Assembly (NCBI GenBank): GCA_021157815.1
Contig: JAGGVT010000191.1
Span: forward strand, 1-44,849
Source of the DNA: a bacterium
GTDB taxonomy: Bacteria > JAJVIF01 > JAGGVT01
Length of the DNA: 44,849 nucleotides
Direction: 5' to 3'
The position numbers were made by a program, and so were the translations under genes. The notes below the pieces were generated by a model. That model was not told the origin of the DNA. It did no database searches and worked only from the letters and a program-made list of their open reading frames with translations. This document shows positions 16,591 to 25,211 of the stretch, piece by piece. Each line of letters opens with the position of its first letter. Position 1 is the first letter of the stretch.

Positions 16591-16872
16591 AAACAATAAA
16601 ATTTACTTTTATTCGTGGAGGGTTGGCTTAGCCTGTGCTGAGTATCCAGTAATGACAGTAACCAAACTTAGAAACCTCTTATTAAGGATTAAATAAAGCA
16701 GTTACTGTACACATGCCCGCCGTAAATAATTGAAAAAGCCTTGAAACCACCACCGAAAAAATATCCTCAAATCCAATCGCGGATTTTGGTGTAAGAATAT
16801 TTTCTTCTCATTCTGCAGATTTTAAGATATAATAATGTTTTGTGTTTTTTAACAGATTTGGAGTGAATAAGA
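16591..16872. other. Intergenic leader of secG
   Basis: No gene. TATAAT at 16828-16833 with a weak TTCTCA 17 bases upstream is a possible promoter about 40 bases before the secG ATG. GGAG lies 8-9 bases before the ATG. Confidence 0.4.
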
Positions 16873-17109
16873 ATGGCTTTTATACCAATGATACTGAAAG
16901 TGCTTCACATTATTTTAGCGGTAGCTCTGATTCTGGGTGTGATGTTCATGCAATCAAAGTCGGATAGCGGTCTGGCTGGAATCATGGGCGGAACAGGTGG
17001 CCACTCAGCGCGAAACATCAAGGGGCTGGATGAGAATTTCAGAGTGATGCTAAGGTATGTGGCAGTTGGGTTTCTGGCAACATCGTTTTTTAACGCGCTG
17101 ATTATTTGA
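16873..17109 (+). CDS. secG: Preprotein translocase subunit SecG
   Basis: 78 residues with two membrane segments (about 7-26, ILKVLHIILAVALILGVMFM, and about 58-78, RYVAVGFLATSFFNALII). Between them is the SecG signature: QSKSDSGLAGIMGG followed by a Gly-rich loop. SecG associates with SecYE and assists protein export. The usual VLLQxGKG(G/A)GL motif is slightly altered (MFMQSKSDSGL). Length is typical. It is alone on the plus strand and converges with acetoacetyl-CoA synthetase. Confidence 0.85.
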   Translation: MAFIPMILKVLHIILAVALILGVMFMQSKSDSGLAGIMGGTGGHSARNIKGLDENFRVMLRYVAVGFLATSFFNALII

Positions 17110-17154
17110 TCATATCGATAGATAATAATAAAAGTGCAACAATCAACTTGGGAT

Positions 17155-19119
17155 TTATTTCCCGGGTTTTGTGTTATTCATGTCAACATTCGCGTAAAAA
17201 TCAAGTACTTCAGGATTCCTGAGCGCATCCTTATTGAGAATTTCCTTTCCTTCGATCGCCTTTTTAACTGCCAGCTCCACTTTTTTCATATTTAACGTAT
17301 AAAGTACATCCGGGGTCGCAATGATTTTCGCAGGTACATGCCTTGGCGATGCTTCAGCTCTTATTTCCTTTCGTATTTTTACTTTAATCTCATCGGAAAG
17401 TTCATGGCCATCAGCCATTTTCACAAAGAGTACGACACGGACATCTCCTTTGTATTCCTGACCAACAACGATGGAGTCATCAATTTCTTCCATGTTTTCA
17501 ACGATTCGATAAATTTCCGATGTTCCTATCCTTACACCGCCCGGATTTAAAGTCGCATCCGAACGGCCATACATCACAACCCCGCCATTTTTAGTAACCG
17601 TTACGAAATCCCCGTGACGCCATACGTTGGGATAAACATCGAAATACGCATTATGATATTTTTCACCATTTGGGTCATCCCAGAAATGAATTGGCATCGA
17701 TGGTGATGGTTTTATGCAAACCAGTTCACCTTCCTGGTCAATTATCGAATTACCATCAGCGTCATACGCATGAACATCCATCGCAAGACACCTGCACTGA
17801 ATCTCTCCGGCGTTTACTGGTCCAATCGGATTACCCGCTGCAAAACAACCGTTAATATCCGACCCACCTGAAATTGATGCCAGCTGAAGGTCCTCTTTCA
17901 CTTCCCGATAAATATATTCAAAACTTTCAACCGAAAGTGGTGAACCGGTTGAGAGTACAGATTTCAAAGCTGTGAGGTCATAATTATCTTTGGGTTTTAA
18001 ACCGGCGTTCATAATTGCGGCGATATACCCAGCGCTCGTTCCAAAAATGGTGATTTTCTCATCCTCTGCCATCTGCCATAACGCACCAGGATTGGGATGA
18101 AACGGGTTGCCATCGAACAACACCAGTGATGCTCCCACTCCAAGCGAACTAACAAGCCAGTTCCACATCATCCATCCGCATGTTGTGAAATAGAAAATTA
18201 CATCATCGCGTTTTAAATCCGTATGAAGCATCAATTCTTTCAAATGATTGATCAAAATACCCCCCGCTGATTGCACCATGCACTTGGGGGGTCCTGTCGT
18301 GCCTGATGTGAACATAATGTACAAAGGATGTGAAAACGGAAGCTGCTTGAATTCAACTTCAAGCCCATCCTCAGTTGATTTGAAATCGTTGTAATGAACC
18401 GCAATCGGGAGGTTGTTTATGTCCGCTTTTTCCTCAGTATATGGAACAACTATTACTTTTTCTATTGTTGGAAGATCTTTAATAATGTCGGCAACTCTTT
18501 CAAGTGAATCTAACTTATTCCCCTTGAAAAAATAACCGTTTGCAGTGAACAGGATTTTCGGTTTGATTTGTCCGAACCTGTCAAGCACACCTTTGACTCC
18601 AAAATCAGGTGAGCAGGATGACCAGACTGCACCAAGAGATGTTGCAGCGAGCATTGCGATTATTGCCTCAGGCATATTCGGGATAAAACCAACTATCCTG
18701 TCTTCCGGTTCAACACCGGCATCTTTGAGAGATTTTGCGACCTTTGCCACCTCGTTATAAAGTTCAGCGTAGGTAAGTTTTGTTGAATCCCGATTTTCAC
18801 CCTTGAAGATTAAAGCTACTCTATCGTCGCGATACCTGAGGAGATTTTCCGCGAAGTTCAATTCCGCACCAGAGAACCATTTCGCACCGGGTAGTTTAGT
18901 GAGGTCATCGACAACCTCATCATATTGCTTTGAGGTTATAATATCCGCATATTCCCAGAAACTCGACCAGAAATCCGGTATGTTATCTATTGACCAGTTA
19001 TACAGTGAGGAATAATCGGAAAAATCCTTGTTGTACTTTAGGTTAATTGCATTCATGAACGAGTACATGTTTGTACTCTTGATTCGTTCCTCATCAGGTT
19101 TCCAGAGCAATTTAGACAT
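17155..19119 (-). CDS. aacS: Acetoacetyl-CoA synthetase (acetoacetate-CoA ligase)
   Basis: 654 residues of the ANL adenylate-forming superfamily, acetoacetyl-CoA synthetase branch. It activates acetoacetate to acetoacetyl-CoA with ATP and CoA. Motifs: WFSGAELNFAENLLRY near residue 80, GFIPNMPEAIIAMLAATSLGAVWSSCSPDFG, the P-loop-like YIMFTSGTTGPPKCMVQS, TTCGWMMWNWLVSSL, YGRSDATLNPGGVRIGTSEIY (A8 hinge) and the C-terminal TLNMKKVELAVKKAIEG carrying the catalytic Lys. The branch is told from acetyl-CoA synthetase by LWKPDEERI at the start and the ARF/WxPGA-like WFSGAELNFAEN. It lies 27 bp after the acyl-CoA dehydrogenase stop, so these two are cotranscribed. Confidence 0.92.
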   Translation of the reverse strand: MSKLLWKPDEERIKSTNMYSFMNAINLKYNKDFSDYSSLYNWSIDNIPDFWSSFWEYADIITSKQYDEVVDDLTKLPGAKWFSGAELNFAENLLRYRDDRVALIFKGENRDSTKLTYAELYNEVAKVAKSLKDAGVEPEDRIVGFIPNMPEAIIAMLAATSLGAVWSSCSPDFGVKGVLDRFGQIKPKILFTANGYFFKGNKLDSLERVADIIKDLPTIEKVIVVPYTEEKADINNLPIAVHYNDFKSTEDGLEVEFKQLPFSHPLYIMFTSGTTGPPKCMVQSAGGILINHLKELMLHTDLKRDDVIFYFTTCGWMMWNWLVSSLGVGASLVLFDGNPFHPNPGALWQMAEDEKITIFGTSAGYIAAIMNAGLKPKDNYDLTALKSVLSTGSPLSVESFEYIYREVKEDLQLASISGGSDINGCFAAGNPIGPVNAGEIQCRCLAMDVHAYDADGNSIIDQEGELVCIKPSPSMPIHFWDDPNGEKYHNAYFDVYPNVWRHGDFVTVTKNGGVVMYGRSDATLNPGGVRIGTSEIYRIVENMEEIDDSIVVGQEYKGDVRVVLFVKMADGHELSDEIKVKIRKEIRAEASPRHVPAKIIATPDVLYTLNMKKVELAVKKAIEGKEILNKDALRNPEVLDFYANVDMNNTKPGK

Positions 19120-19146
19120 TTAAATCTCCCCAAATCCGGAAAGTTA

Positions 19147-20298
19147 TCAGCATCCAATATACCGAGAGATTACAATTTTCTGAACCTCGCTGGTACCCTC
19201 GCCGATTTCAAGCAGTTTTTGGTCACGATAGAATCGCTCGATGTTGTACTCACGCATTAAACCATAACCGCCATGAATCTGAACAGCGTGATTTACAACA
19301 CGAGACATAACCTCTGAACAATATAGTTTACTCATAGCGGCTTCTTTCTGGAAAGGTAAATCATTATCATGAAGCCAGCAGGCTCGATATAAAAGCCATC
19401 TGGCAGCTTCGATTTCAGTAGCCATGTCAGCTAGTTTGAAAGCGTTAGCCTGGAATTTGCAGATTTTCTTTCCAAATTGGACACGCTCCTGTGAATATTT
19501 AAGCGCGAGTTCATATGCTCCCTGCGCACCGCCTAATCCCATCGCGGCAATTGAAAGTCGTCCCTTGTCAAGTGTGGAAAGCATTTGCTTGAAGCCATCA
19601 CCACGTTTGCCGAGAATAGATGAATTCGGCACACGGCAATCCTCGAAATAGAGTTCAGCTGTATTAGATGATCTCCACATCATTTTGCCGTGCATGGTCT
19701 TGGTTGTGAAACCCGGTGTGCCATGTGGTATCAAAAAGCATGTGTATTCCTTTTTACCATCATCCCGTTTTCCAGTAATCGCCTGCGTTATGGCGAATCC
19801 TGTAATTTCAGATGATCCGTTGGTAATGAAAATTTTTGAACCGTTTATAATCCAATCATCGCCATCCTGAACAGCTACTGTCAGAGTGCCACCGGCGTCC
19901 GAACCCGCATTTGCTTCAGTAAGCCCGAATGAACCGAGAACCTTACCTGAGCACAGTTTGGGAAGCCATTCTTTTTTCTGCTCCTCGTTTCCGAAATAAT
20001 AGACTGGACCAAGTCCAAGTGAATTTCCGGCAGCCACAGTCGCGGCGGTTGAACCATCGACTCTGGCAAGCTCCTCAACGGCGATGATGTACGCCAGATA
20101 ATCCATTCCGGAACCGCCGTACTCTTCAGGAATGGTTAATCCGAAGAGATTCATATCCGACATTTTGGCGACCAGTTCAAGAGAGAATTCCTCTTTCTCA
20201 TCAAGCTGTTCAGCAATTGGCGCGATTTCATTTTCAGCAAAATCACGAATGGCATCTCTAAGCATGTTATGTTCATCGTTCAGATTAAAATCTACCAT
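19147..20298 (-). CDS. Short-chain-type acyl-CoA dehydrogenase
   Basis: 383 residues, the standard length. Oxidises an acyl-CoA to the trans-2-enoyl-CoA with FAD and electron-transfer flavoprotein. Signatures: FAENEIAPIAEQLDEKEEF, GLTIPEEYGGSGMDYLAY, SFGLTEANAGSDAGG (FAD/substrate signature 1), KIFITNGSSEI, FGKKICKFQANAFKLADMA, QIHGGYGLMREYNIERFYRDQKLLEIGEGTSEVQKIVISR (signature 2). The Glu of GEGTSE is at the position of the catalytic base of short/medium-chain enzymes. Substrate could be butyryl-CoA or a branched acyl-CoA. It precedes aacS by 27 bp. A terminator (20352-20395) separates it from the DUF35/thiolase pair. Confidence 0.92.
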   Translation of the reverse strand: MVDFNLNDEHNMLRDAIRDFAENEIAPIAEQLDEKEEFSLELVAKMSDMNLFGLTIPEEYGGSGMDYLAYIIAVEELARVDGSTAATVAAGNSLGLGPVYYFGNEEQKKEWLPKLCSGKVLGSFGLTEANAGSDAGGTLTVAVQDGDDWIINGSKIFITNGSSEITGFAITQAITGKRDDGKKEYTCFLIPHGTPGFTTKTMHGKMMWRSSNTAELYFEDCRVPNSSILGKRGDGFKQMLSTLDKGRLSIAAMGLGGAQGAYELALKYSQERVQFGKKICKFQANAFKLADMATEIEAARWLLYRACWLHDNDLPFQKEAAMSKLYCSEVMSRVVNHAVQIHGGYGLMREYNIERFYRDQKLLEIGEGTSEVQKIVISRYIGC

Positions 20299-20351
20299 TT
20301 ATTGAGCTCCCTGAATGTATAAATATCCTCTGAGAATAATAAATAAAACTG

Positions 20352-20395
20352 AAAAAGCCCCTAACCCGATTGAAAAATATTACGGATACAGGGGC
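20352..20395 (-). terminator. Putative intrinsic terminator after the thiolase/DUF35 pair
   Basis: On the minus strand: GCCCCT (20395-20390), a loop with some inner pairing (TCCG/CGGG), AGGGGC (20362-20357), followed by TTTTT. The large loop lowers confidence. A second inverted pair, GAGTTCG/CGAACTC (20418-20457), lies just upstream of it on that strand. Confidence 0.5.
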
Positions 20396-20471
20396 AATAT
20401 TTTATCAAAAAAGTGGCGAGTTCGGAAATCCATAAAGTTGATAATAAGTTCGAACTCACCGGTGTCATCGT

Positions 20472-21011
20472 CTATTCAGCAGGCACGAAATAAACATCAG
20501 TCGGCTTGAATTTGCTCAACCTGAGAAATTTCGCCTGCACTTTCATTCCGATCCAGTCAAGGGTTGGTTTCAACGGGTCAACGCCAAGAAGCCTTGTAAG
20601 GAAGAGAGTATCAGCTTCTTCCCATTCAATTAGCGCAAGCACGAATGGACATTCCGGCAGGAATGTTTCCGACCCGAAATGGCAAACGGTAAACGTATGC
20701 ACCTTAGCCTGTTGTGGAAGTTCAATCCAATCCATCTCCTTGCCGCAAACAGGACATGCCAATCTTGGAGTGGCGCAAACATATCCGCATTTTTCATCCA
20801 TGCATTTTGTAGCAAGGAGTTTTTTATTCGAAACTCCCGCAAACCACGGACTGTCCTGGCCATAGGAATGAATGTAATCAACCTGCCACGGAAACTTAAT
20901 TACAATTGGCGCCATATCCTTCAGTTGTGATAAATCTTTTGGAAATGGAACACTGTAAACCTGTGTACCCTCCTGCTCCTCCTCTATTTTCATTTTGATT
21001 TCATCTGCCAT
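20472..21011 (-). CDS. DUF35 Zn-ribbon/OB-fold protein, thiolase partner
   Basis: 179 residues. After an acidic N-terminus and a helix with KFPWQVDYIHSYGQDSPWF comes a rubredoxin-like Zn-ribbon, KCMDEKCGYVCATPRLACPVCG. An OB fold follows, ending with the family feature VHTFTVCHFGS...CPFVLALIEWEEADTLFLTRLLGVDP. DUF35 proteins bind to SCP2-type thiolases and HMG-CoA synthase in archaea and to BbsB in benzylsuccinate degradation, bridging acyl-CoA channels. Its stop-start spacing to the thiolase-like gene upstream is 2 bp, the expected pairing. Confidence 0.85.
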   Translation of the reverse strand: MADEIKMKIEEEQEGTQVYSVPFPKDLSQLKDMAPIVIKFPWQVDYIHSYGQDSPWFAGVSNKKLLATKCMDEKCGYVCATPRLACPVCGKEMDWIELPQQAKVHTFTVCHFGSETFLPECPFVLALIEWEEADTLFLTRLLGVDPLKPTLDWIGMKVQAKFLRLSKFKPTDVYFVPAE

Positions 21012-21013
21012 TT

Positions 21014-22327
21014 TTACGCCTCCTTCTCCATGATAGTTACTGTAACATAAGTGCCTGTACCGGCGTGGCTGTGGATTGCCCCGACTTTTGCATCGGGCAG
21101 GAAAAGAGTTTTATCATTGAAATGTTTGGGAATTGTTCCCTGAAGCTGCCATAATGCAAAAACGCCCTGCATGATTCCGGATGCTCCGACCGGATGGCCA
21201 CAGGCAATCAAGCCTCCTGATGGATTAACAGGACAAACCGACTTATCTTTAAGTTTTAGGCCGTAATCGATATTGGGCATGAACGCTTTTCCACTGGCTG
21301 CGAAATCTCCACCCTCGCCGTACTTGCAGAGCCCCATATCTTCATAAGTCTGCATTTCACTTGATGTATAAGCATCATGCAGCTCGACAAAGTCAATCTG
21401 TCCAAGCGGGTCGGTGATTCCAGCCATCTCGTACGCCATCTTCGATGCCGTTCGTCCGGCTCGGAAACTATGAACTCCGGGATACTTGAGATCTTTATAG
21501 TCCTCAGGAGATTCGTTTGGAAGAAGAATGACATCCCCATGCGGACGGTCAGACATTCGCATCATGTCAGTGCCGCTACCGATTCCAGTCAGTTTGACTT
21601 TTGGAATTCGCTTTCCAGACTCTTTTTCCAGCTTGGCAACGCCATCTTCAGATGCCAGCATAATAGTTGCAGCGCCATCTGACATTACACAAATATCCAG
21701 CCTTGTTAGAGGATATGCAACCATCGGAGCATTGCGGACATCCTCAATTGTAAGTTTCAACTGTTTCTGTGAATATGGGTTGTGATAAGCGTTGTAGTGA
21801 TTCTTTACGGATATATGTGCGAGTTGCTCAACGGTTGTGCCAAACTCTTTCATGTGGCGAACAACCATCATCGCATAGTAACCGGAATAGAATCCGCCAA
21901 CAGGGAAATCCCAGCTGACATCGGATGCAAGTGCGATAAATTCGTTTCCCTTCCATGTGTTGACATGGCTCATGGTTTCAAAACCATAACAGGGACAAAT
22001 ATCCATTTGGCCGGAAGCGATTGATTTCCAACCTTCCTGAATGCACATGCCACCGGTTGCTCCACCACTTTCCACTCTGAGAGAGGGTTTCGGGCAAAGC
22101 CCAAGATAATCGGTAGCCATGATTCCGCCCATGAGTTGACGGGCGAAATGGTCTGAGAAATAAGAGGATACCGAGCCGTCACACATCTCGATAAATTTCT
22201 TGTACTCGATACCTAAATCATTGACAGCATAGTCAAAAGATTCTTTGACCAGCGCCTGATAAGTGGCGTCCGGACGAGCTTTTGCAAATTTTGAAACGCC
22301 GCCGGCAACAGCATAAACAGGACGCAT
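21014..22327 (-). CDS. SCP2-type thiolase-like protein lacking the usual nucleophilic Cys
   Basis: 437 residues of the thiolase superfamily, lipid-transfer (SCP2-type) branch, cytoplasmic. Marks: VYAVAGGVSKFAKARPD at the start, DICVMSDGAATIMLASEDG, QIDFVELHDAYTSSEMQ, CPVNPSGGLIACGHPVGASG (catalytic His) and a C-terminal HSHAGTGTYVTVTIM. Where active thiolases read E-x-A-C-A-S-G, this protein reads VESGGATGGMC: the nucleophile position (residue 89) is Gly, and a Cys occurs six residues later at 95. It may use another residue, act as a non-thiolytic acyl-CoA enzyme, or belong to a subgroup where this is normal. It is the first gene of the pair with DUF35. The operon context suggests beta-ketoacyl-CoA metabolism. 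Confidence 0.85.
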   Translation of the reverse strand: MRPVYAVAGGVSKFAKARPDATYQALVKESFDYAVNDLGIEYKKFIEMCDGSVSSYFSDHFARQLMGGIMATDYLGLCPKPSLRVESGGATGGMCIQEGWKSIASGQMDICPCYGFETMSHVNTWKGNEFIALASDVSWDFPVGGFYSGYYAMMVVRHMKEFGTTVEQLAHISVKNHYNAYHNPYSQKQLKLTIEDVRNAPMVAYPLTRLDICVMSDGAATIMLASEDGVAKLEKESGKRIPKVKLTGIGSGTDMMRMSDRPHGDVILLPNESPEDYKDLKYPGVHSFRAGRTASKMAYEMAGITDPLGQIDFVELHDAYTSSEMQTYEDMGLCKYGEGGDFAASGKAFMPNIDYGLKLKDKSVCPVNPSGGLIACGHPVGASGIMQGVFALWQLQGTIPKHFNDKTLFLPDAKVGAIHSHAGTGTYVTVTIMEKEA

Positions 22328-22504
22328 ATAATACCTCCCATGAATGGCTCAGAAGCAAGTCGGTAATTAATTCATGACCGAATTTCAGTTGTCACCGAGC
22401 CTGAAATGAATTTGATAAAAAATTCACAAGGTGGAAAAATATATCCGCCTTATGAAAGCTTAGATATCCTAATACTTATTATTATTTGTGTCAATATGAA
22501 ATTG

Positions 22505-22696
22505 GTTAGCAGGTTAGTAAGTTAGCAAGTTAGTAAGTTAGCAGGTTAGCAAGTTAGCAGGTTAGAAAGTTAGCAGGTTGGAAAGTTAGTAAGTTAGCAG
22601 GTTAGCAAGTTAGCAGGTTAGAAAGTTAGCAGGTTAGTAGGTTAGAAAGTTAGCAGGTTAGCAGGTTAGAAAGTTAGCAGGTTAGTAGGTTAGCTT
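22505..22696 (+). repeat. Array of about 23 tandem 8-bp units, GTTAGNAR
   Basis: Units such as GTTAGCAG, GTTAGTAA, GTTAGCAA, GTTAGAAA follow each other without spacer from 22505 to 22688, with a last degenerate GTTAGCTT. It lies in the 860-bp gap downstream of the lipoprotein gene and upstream of the thiolase-like gene. An inverted copy of the same array occurs at 23107-23183. There is no gene in 22328-23184. Confidence 0.92.
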
Positions 22697-22770
22697 GCTG
22701 TGCCCCGATGTGCATCATTATAAATGGCAACTTCAGGGCGCAGCAGGGAATAGCGCGGCAAGGAAACTGT

Positions 22771-22926
22771 CTCAGAACCTGCATTTTCTGTCATCCTGAG
22801 CGAAGCGAAGGATCTATTCTCGATAGCGTATATTAAATTCACCAGGTTTAATCATCAACACAGAAGCATATAGATTCTTCGCTACGCTCAGAATGACAAA
22901 TATCATGCCTATAATAGAGTTCTGAG
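22771..22926. mobile_element. Nested palindromic (MITE-like) element, copy A
   Basis: Outer arms CTCAGAAC (22771-22778) / GTTCTGAG (22919-22926). Inner arms of 29 bp: TGTCATCCTGAGCGAAGCGA... (22789-22817) and its imperfect complement (22870-22898). The core contains GATAGCGTATATTAAATTC...GGTTTAATCATCAACACAG. The reverse complement of the segment at 32270-32427 matches it along its whole length, so these are two copies of one element in opposite orientation. A lone arm lies at 573-601. No ORF, so non-autonomous if mobile. Confidence 0.75.
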
Positions 22927-23016
22927 ACGCCTTCCAATCAGCGCCCCTACGGAGTGTAAGATTTGAAATACAGATTTATTATGAACATCATCACTTACAT
23001 AAAAAATGGAACGAAA

Positions 23017-23045
23017 AAAGACCGCAGGATTCATCGACGGTCTTT
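23017..23045 (-). terminator. Intrinsic terminator after the second family lipoprotein
   Basis: AAAGACCG / CGGTCTTT 8-bp arms with a 13-base loop, followed on the minus strand by TTTTTT. It lies about 140 bases beyond the lipoprotein stop, on the far side of the inverted 8-bp array, so that array would be transcribed as 3' UTR. The stem is also followed by TTTAAA on the plus strand. Confidence 0.75.
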
Positions 23046-23106
23046 AAATAATCATTATGCAACTGAACCACTTTATATTTCTGTCTCATTTCAGGGGTGC
23101 AGTATA

Positions 23107-23183
23107 ACCTGTTAACTTACTAACTTACTAACTTACTAACCTGCTAACTTACTAACTTGCTAACCTGCTAACTTACTAACCTG
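23107..23183 (-). repeat. Inverted copy of the GTTAGNAR tandem array, abutting a stop codon
   Basis: About nine units of the same 8-bp repeat (CTTACTAA, CTTGCTAA, CCTGCTAA as read on the plus strand). The array begins one base after the stop codon of the lipoprotein gene at 23185, so it forms the immediate 3' UTR. It is in inverted orientation relative to the longer array at 22505. Confidence 0.9.
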
Positions 23184-23184
23184 T

Positions 23185-24918
23185 TCACTGACGGTACATG
23201 CTTTCCAACACAGCCATTCCGCCTTCGTTGATGATTTCAAAAGTCGAAGTGTTCCAGTTCGGGTCTTCATCGACATTGTTCAGCGCGACCATTGTTACGA
23301 GCATATTGCCATCATCATCAATCCACTCATAAACCATAGCTTTCGAAAGCTCATACCCAAACAGTTTCATATCGATTATGGTTCGTAATTGAAGGGCGCT
23401 TTTTGTGGTTCCGCCACTGAGAGGTATGGTGCATAAGCCCATTCCGACTGCAGTGGTGTCATAGTTAATTGTAACCATTTCCATTAATCCACCGGTACCA
23501 AATTTGCGTTTGAACGCAGTGCTGGAATTATAAGGGTACGGGAAACCATCGATTGTTCCCGCAAACACAACGGATCCGTTGAACATATCCATTTCATAAA
23601 AACCAAGCGGCGTGCATTTATTGTTAGCGTAATCATGTTTTTCAGCCTGGTAATACAGACCGGAGCCAATTCCGAATTGGCCATCATTCTTGACAAAATG
23701 CTCTCTACCAGGGAAATCGTTAGTAAACAATGCAACTTCAGAATCACTCGGCGACAAAATCGACCGCTGCGCATCACCGTTAAATGCAATACCGGTGAAA
23801 TCCCAGGGCCCGTCGTAGTCAAGATAGTCAACCATGGTTCTGGTAATTACTCCATCAAAGGAATCGAAATTGTAGTAGTTCCCTATTGTTTTGTAGTCAT
23901 CATCCTCAGAAAGAGTGATTTCAACATCCAGAACCTCTTGATATACCTCAGCTGTTAAAATTACAAGCGTGGAAAAGTCATAGGAATAATTTGCGGATTC
24001 AGTGTCAATAACACGAACAAGCACGTTGTATGTTCCAGCAGGAGCGTTTTTCTGGTTTGTTACCATTGCGGAATAAGTCGCGTTGTTTCCAGCACCGGAT
24101 TCAAAAGAAAGGTTAACCGGAGCGTTGAAAAGGCTGTCGCAGTATGCAACCACCTGGCTGATAGTCTCAATGCCCTGGTAATCATACATGTCAACGGAAA
24201 TTTCAGCTGATCCGCCGATATCGGTTAATCCATCGGAGATTTCACCATCAAGGTTGATAACCTCAAACGAATTCATTTCCATTGGGAAAGTAACGCCGTC
24301 ATTTGGCGCCCAGCTGGCATCGACTGCGATATCAAAATTAAACGATTCAAGCGGCAGTTGAACAAGAAACGTTTCTGTGAAAACATCACCGGGAGCGAAA
24401 GGCCGTCGCTCAACTCCCTTGTTGTATGCGATGTAACTGTTGACATATCCGGGAATGGTTGGATTATCCCATAACGCGGTCAAGCCATCGTTGTTTTGAA
24501 TAGCGGTGCTGACACCAACACCGTAGTAATTCAGATCCGGCGGGAAAATCGCGATTACTCGAAGGTCAAACACTGTGAACATGGGGGCTGTCGTAGGATG
24601 AGTAACCTCAATATCACACTGTACAATATTGTCAGGCAGGAATTGAATATTTTTAACCTTAAGACAATTGCCGCAAGGCCATCCAAGCAGATATTCCTTT
24701 GCGTTCATGTGCGCGTTGAGTTCACGATTTGGCGTGATTGATCCTGTCTGTGTATCAGTTTCAAGATTCACCGTGTAATGCCCAAGGAAAGCCCGATTTG
24801 ATACAGCCTGCGCGTTTGGCTGGGTGATGTCATCAGGCTGGATAACACTATTCTGAGAACATGATCCCAGAAGAAGTGCAAAAACAGCAATGAGAATGGG
24901 GAAGAGTATTCTTCGCAT
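23185..24918 (-). CDS. Lipoprotein of the CxxC beta-domain family, unknown C-terminal module
   Basis: 577 residues. The signal is MRRILFPILIAVFALLLGS with lipobox LLGSC (Cys20). Shared N-terminal domain at about 42-215: GHYTVNLETDTQTGSITPNR, WPCGNCLKV (Cys82/Cys85), VTHPTTAPMFTVFDLRVIAIFPP, then GDVFTETFLVQLP. Ig-like domain at about 225-322: AEISVDMYDYQGIETISQV...APAGTYNVLVRVIDTES. The C-terminal part (about 325-577) is beta-rich (DGPWDFTGIAFNGDAQRSIL, SVVFAGTIDGFPYPYN, EMVTINYDTTAVGMGL, MLVTMVALNNVDEDPNW) and I do not recognise it. Paralogue of the lipoproteins at 8932 and 37722 over the first 320 residues. SD GGAGG at 9 bases. The 5' leader holds a small hairpin CCACA/TGTGG. Probably exported and lipid-anchored. 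Confidence 0.75.
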   Translation of the reverse strand: MRRILFPILIAVFALLLGSCSQNSVIQPDDITQPNAQAVSNRAFLGHYTVNLETDTQTGSITPNRELNAHMNAKEYLLGWPCGNCLKVKNIQFLPDNIVQCDIEVTHPTTAPMFTVFDLRVIAIFPPDLNYYGVGVSTAIQNNDGLTALWDNPTIPGYVNSYIAYNKGVERRPFAPGDVFTETFLVQLPLESFNFDIAVDASWAPNDGVTFPMEMNSFEVINLDGEISDGLTDIGGSAEISVDMYDYQGIETISQVVAYCDSLFNAPVNLSFESGAGNNATYSAMVTNQKNAPAGTYNVLVRVIDTESANYSYDFSTLVILTAEVYQEVLDVEITLSEDDDYKTIGNYYNFDSFDGVITRTMVDYLDYDGPWDFTGIAFNGDAQRSILSPSDSEVALFTNDFPGREHFVKNDGQFGIGSGLYYQAEKHDYANNKCTPLGFYEMDMFNGSVVFAGTIDGFPYPYNSSTAFKRKFGTGGLMEMVTINYDTTAVGMGLCTIPLSGGTTKSALQLRTIIDMKLFGYELSKAMVYEWIDDDGNMLVTMVALNNVDEDPNWNTSTFEIINEGGMAVLESMYRQ

Positions 24919-25211
24919 TTTAAAGCCTCCACAATGATGTGGTGTTTATGGATATAGCCAATACGTTGATTATTATTACGCATTTCAGCGTAAAAGTAAA
25001 CCGATTTAATTAACAGCGTATGTCGTTTAACGGTATGTAGCTGTTCAATGGATTAGATGCCTGATTGTTGTGAAAAAATGGAAGAGCCAGACCATTTACC
25101 GAATGTATTGCAGGAAAATCCCGGCGAGGGGACTACGAGTTACATTTTTTCCCTAGAGACAGGCAGACAGGCCCGAATGGAAATAACTACTCTGTTATTT
25201 AAATAAAATCA
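24919..25211. other. Intergenic with direct repeat and hairpin copy
   Basis: Contains the left copy of a 25-bp direct repeat (25054-25078) and a degenerate hairpin repeat (25120-25144, TCCCGGCGAGGGGACTACGA...TTACA) preceded by CCGAATGTATTGCAGGAAAA, a prefix shared with the copy at 29393. No gene seen. Confidence 0.7.
25054..25078 (+). repeat. 25-bp direct repeat, left copy
   Basis: TAGATGCCTGATTGTTGTGA followed by AAAAA. It matches 27104-27128 in 24 of 25 positions and in the same orientation. The two copies bracket the 2-kb segment with two broken secreted-protein genes. Confidence 0.85.

Noticed and set aside
22505-22696. CRISPR array
   Set aside because: The unit is 8 bp and directly contiguous, without spacers. 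No cas gene is present in the window.
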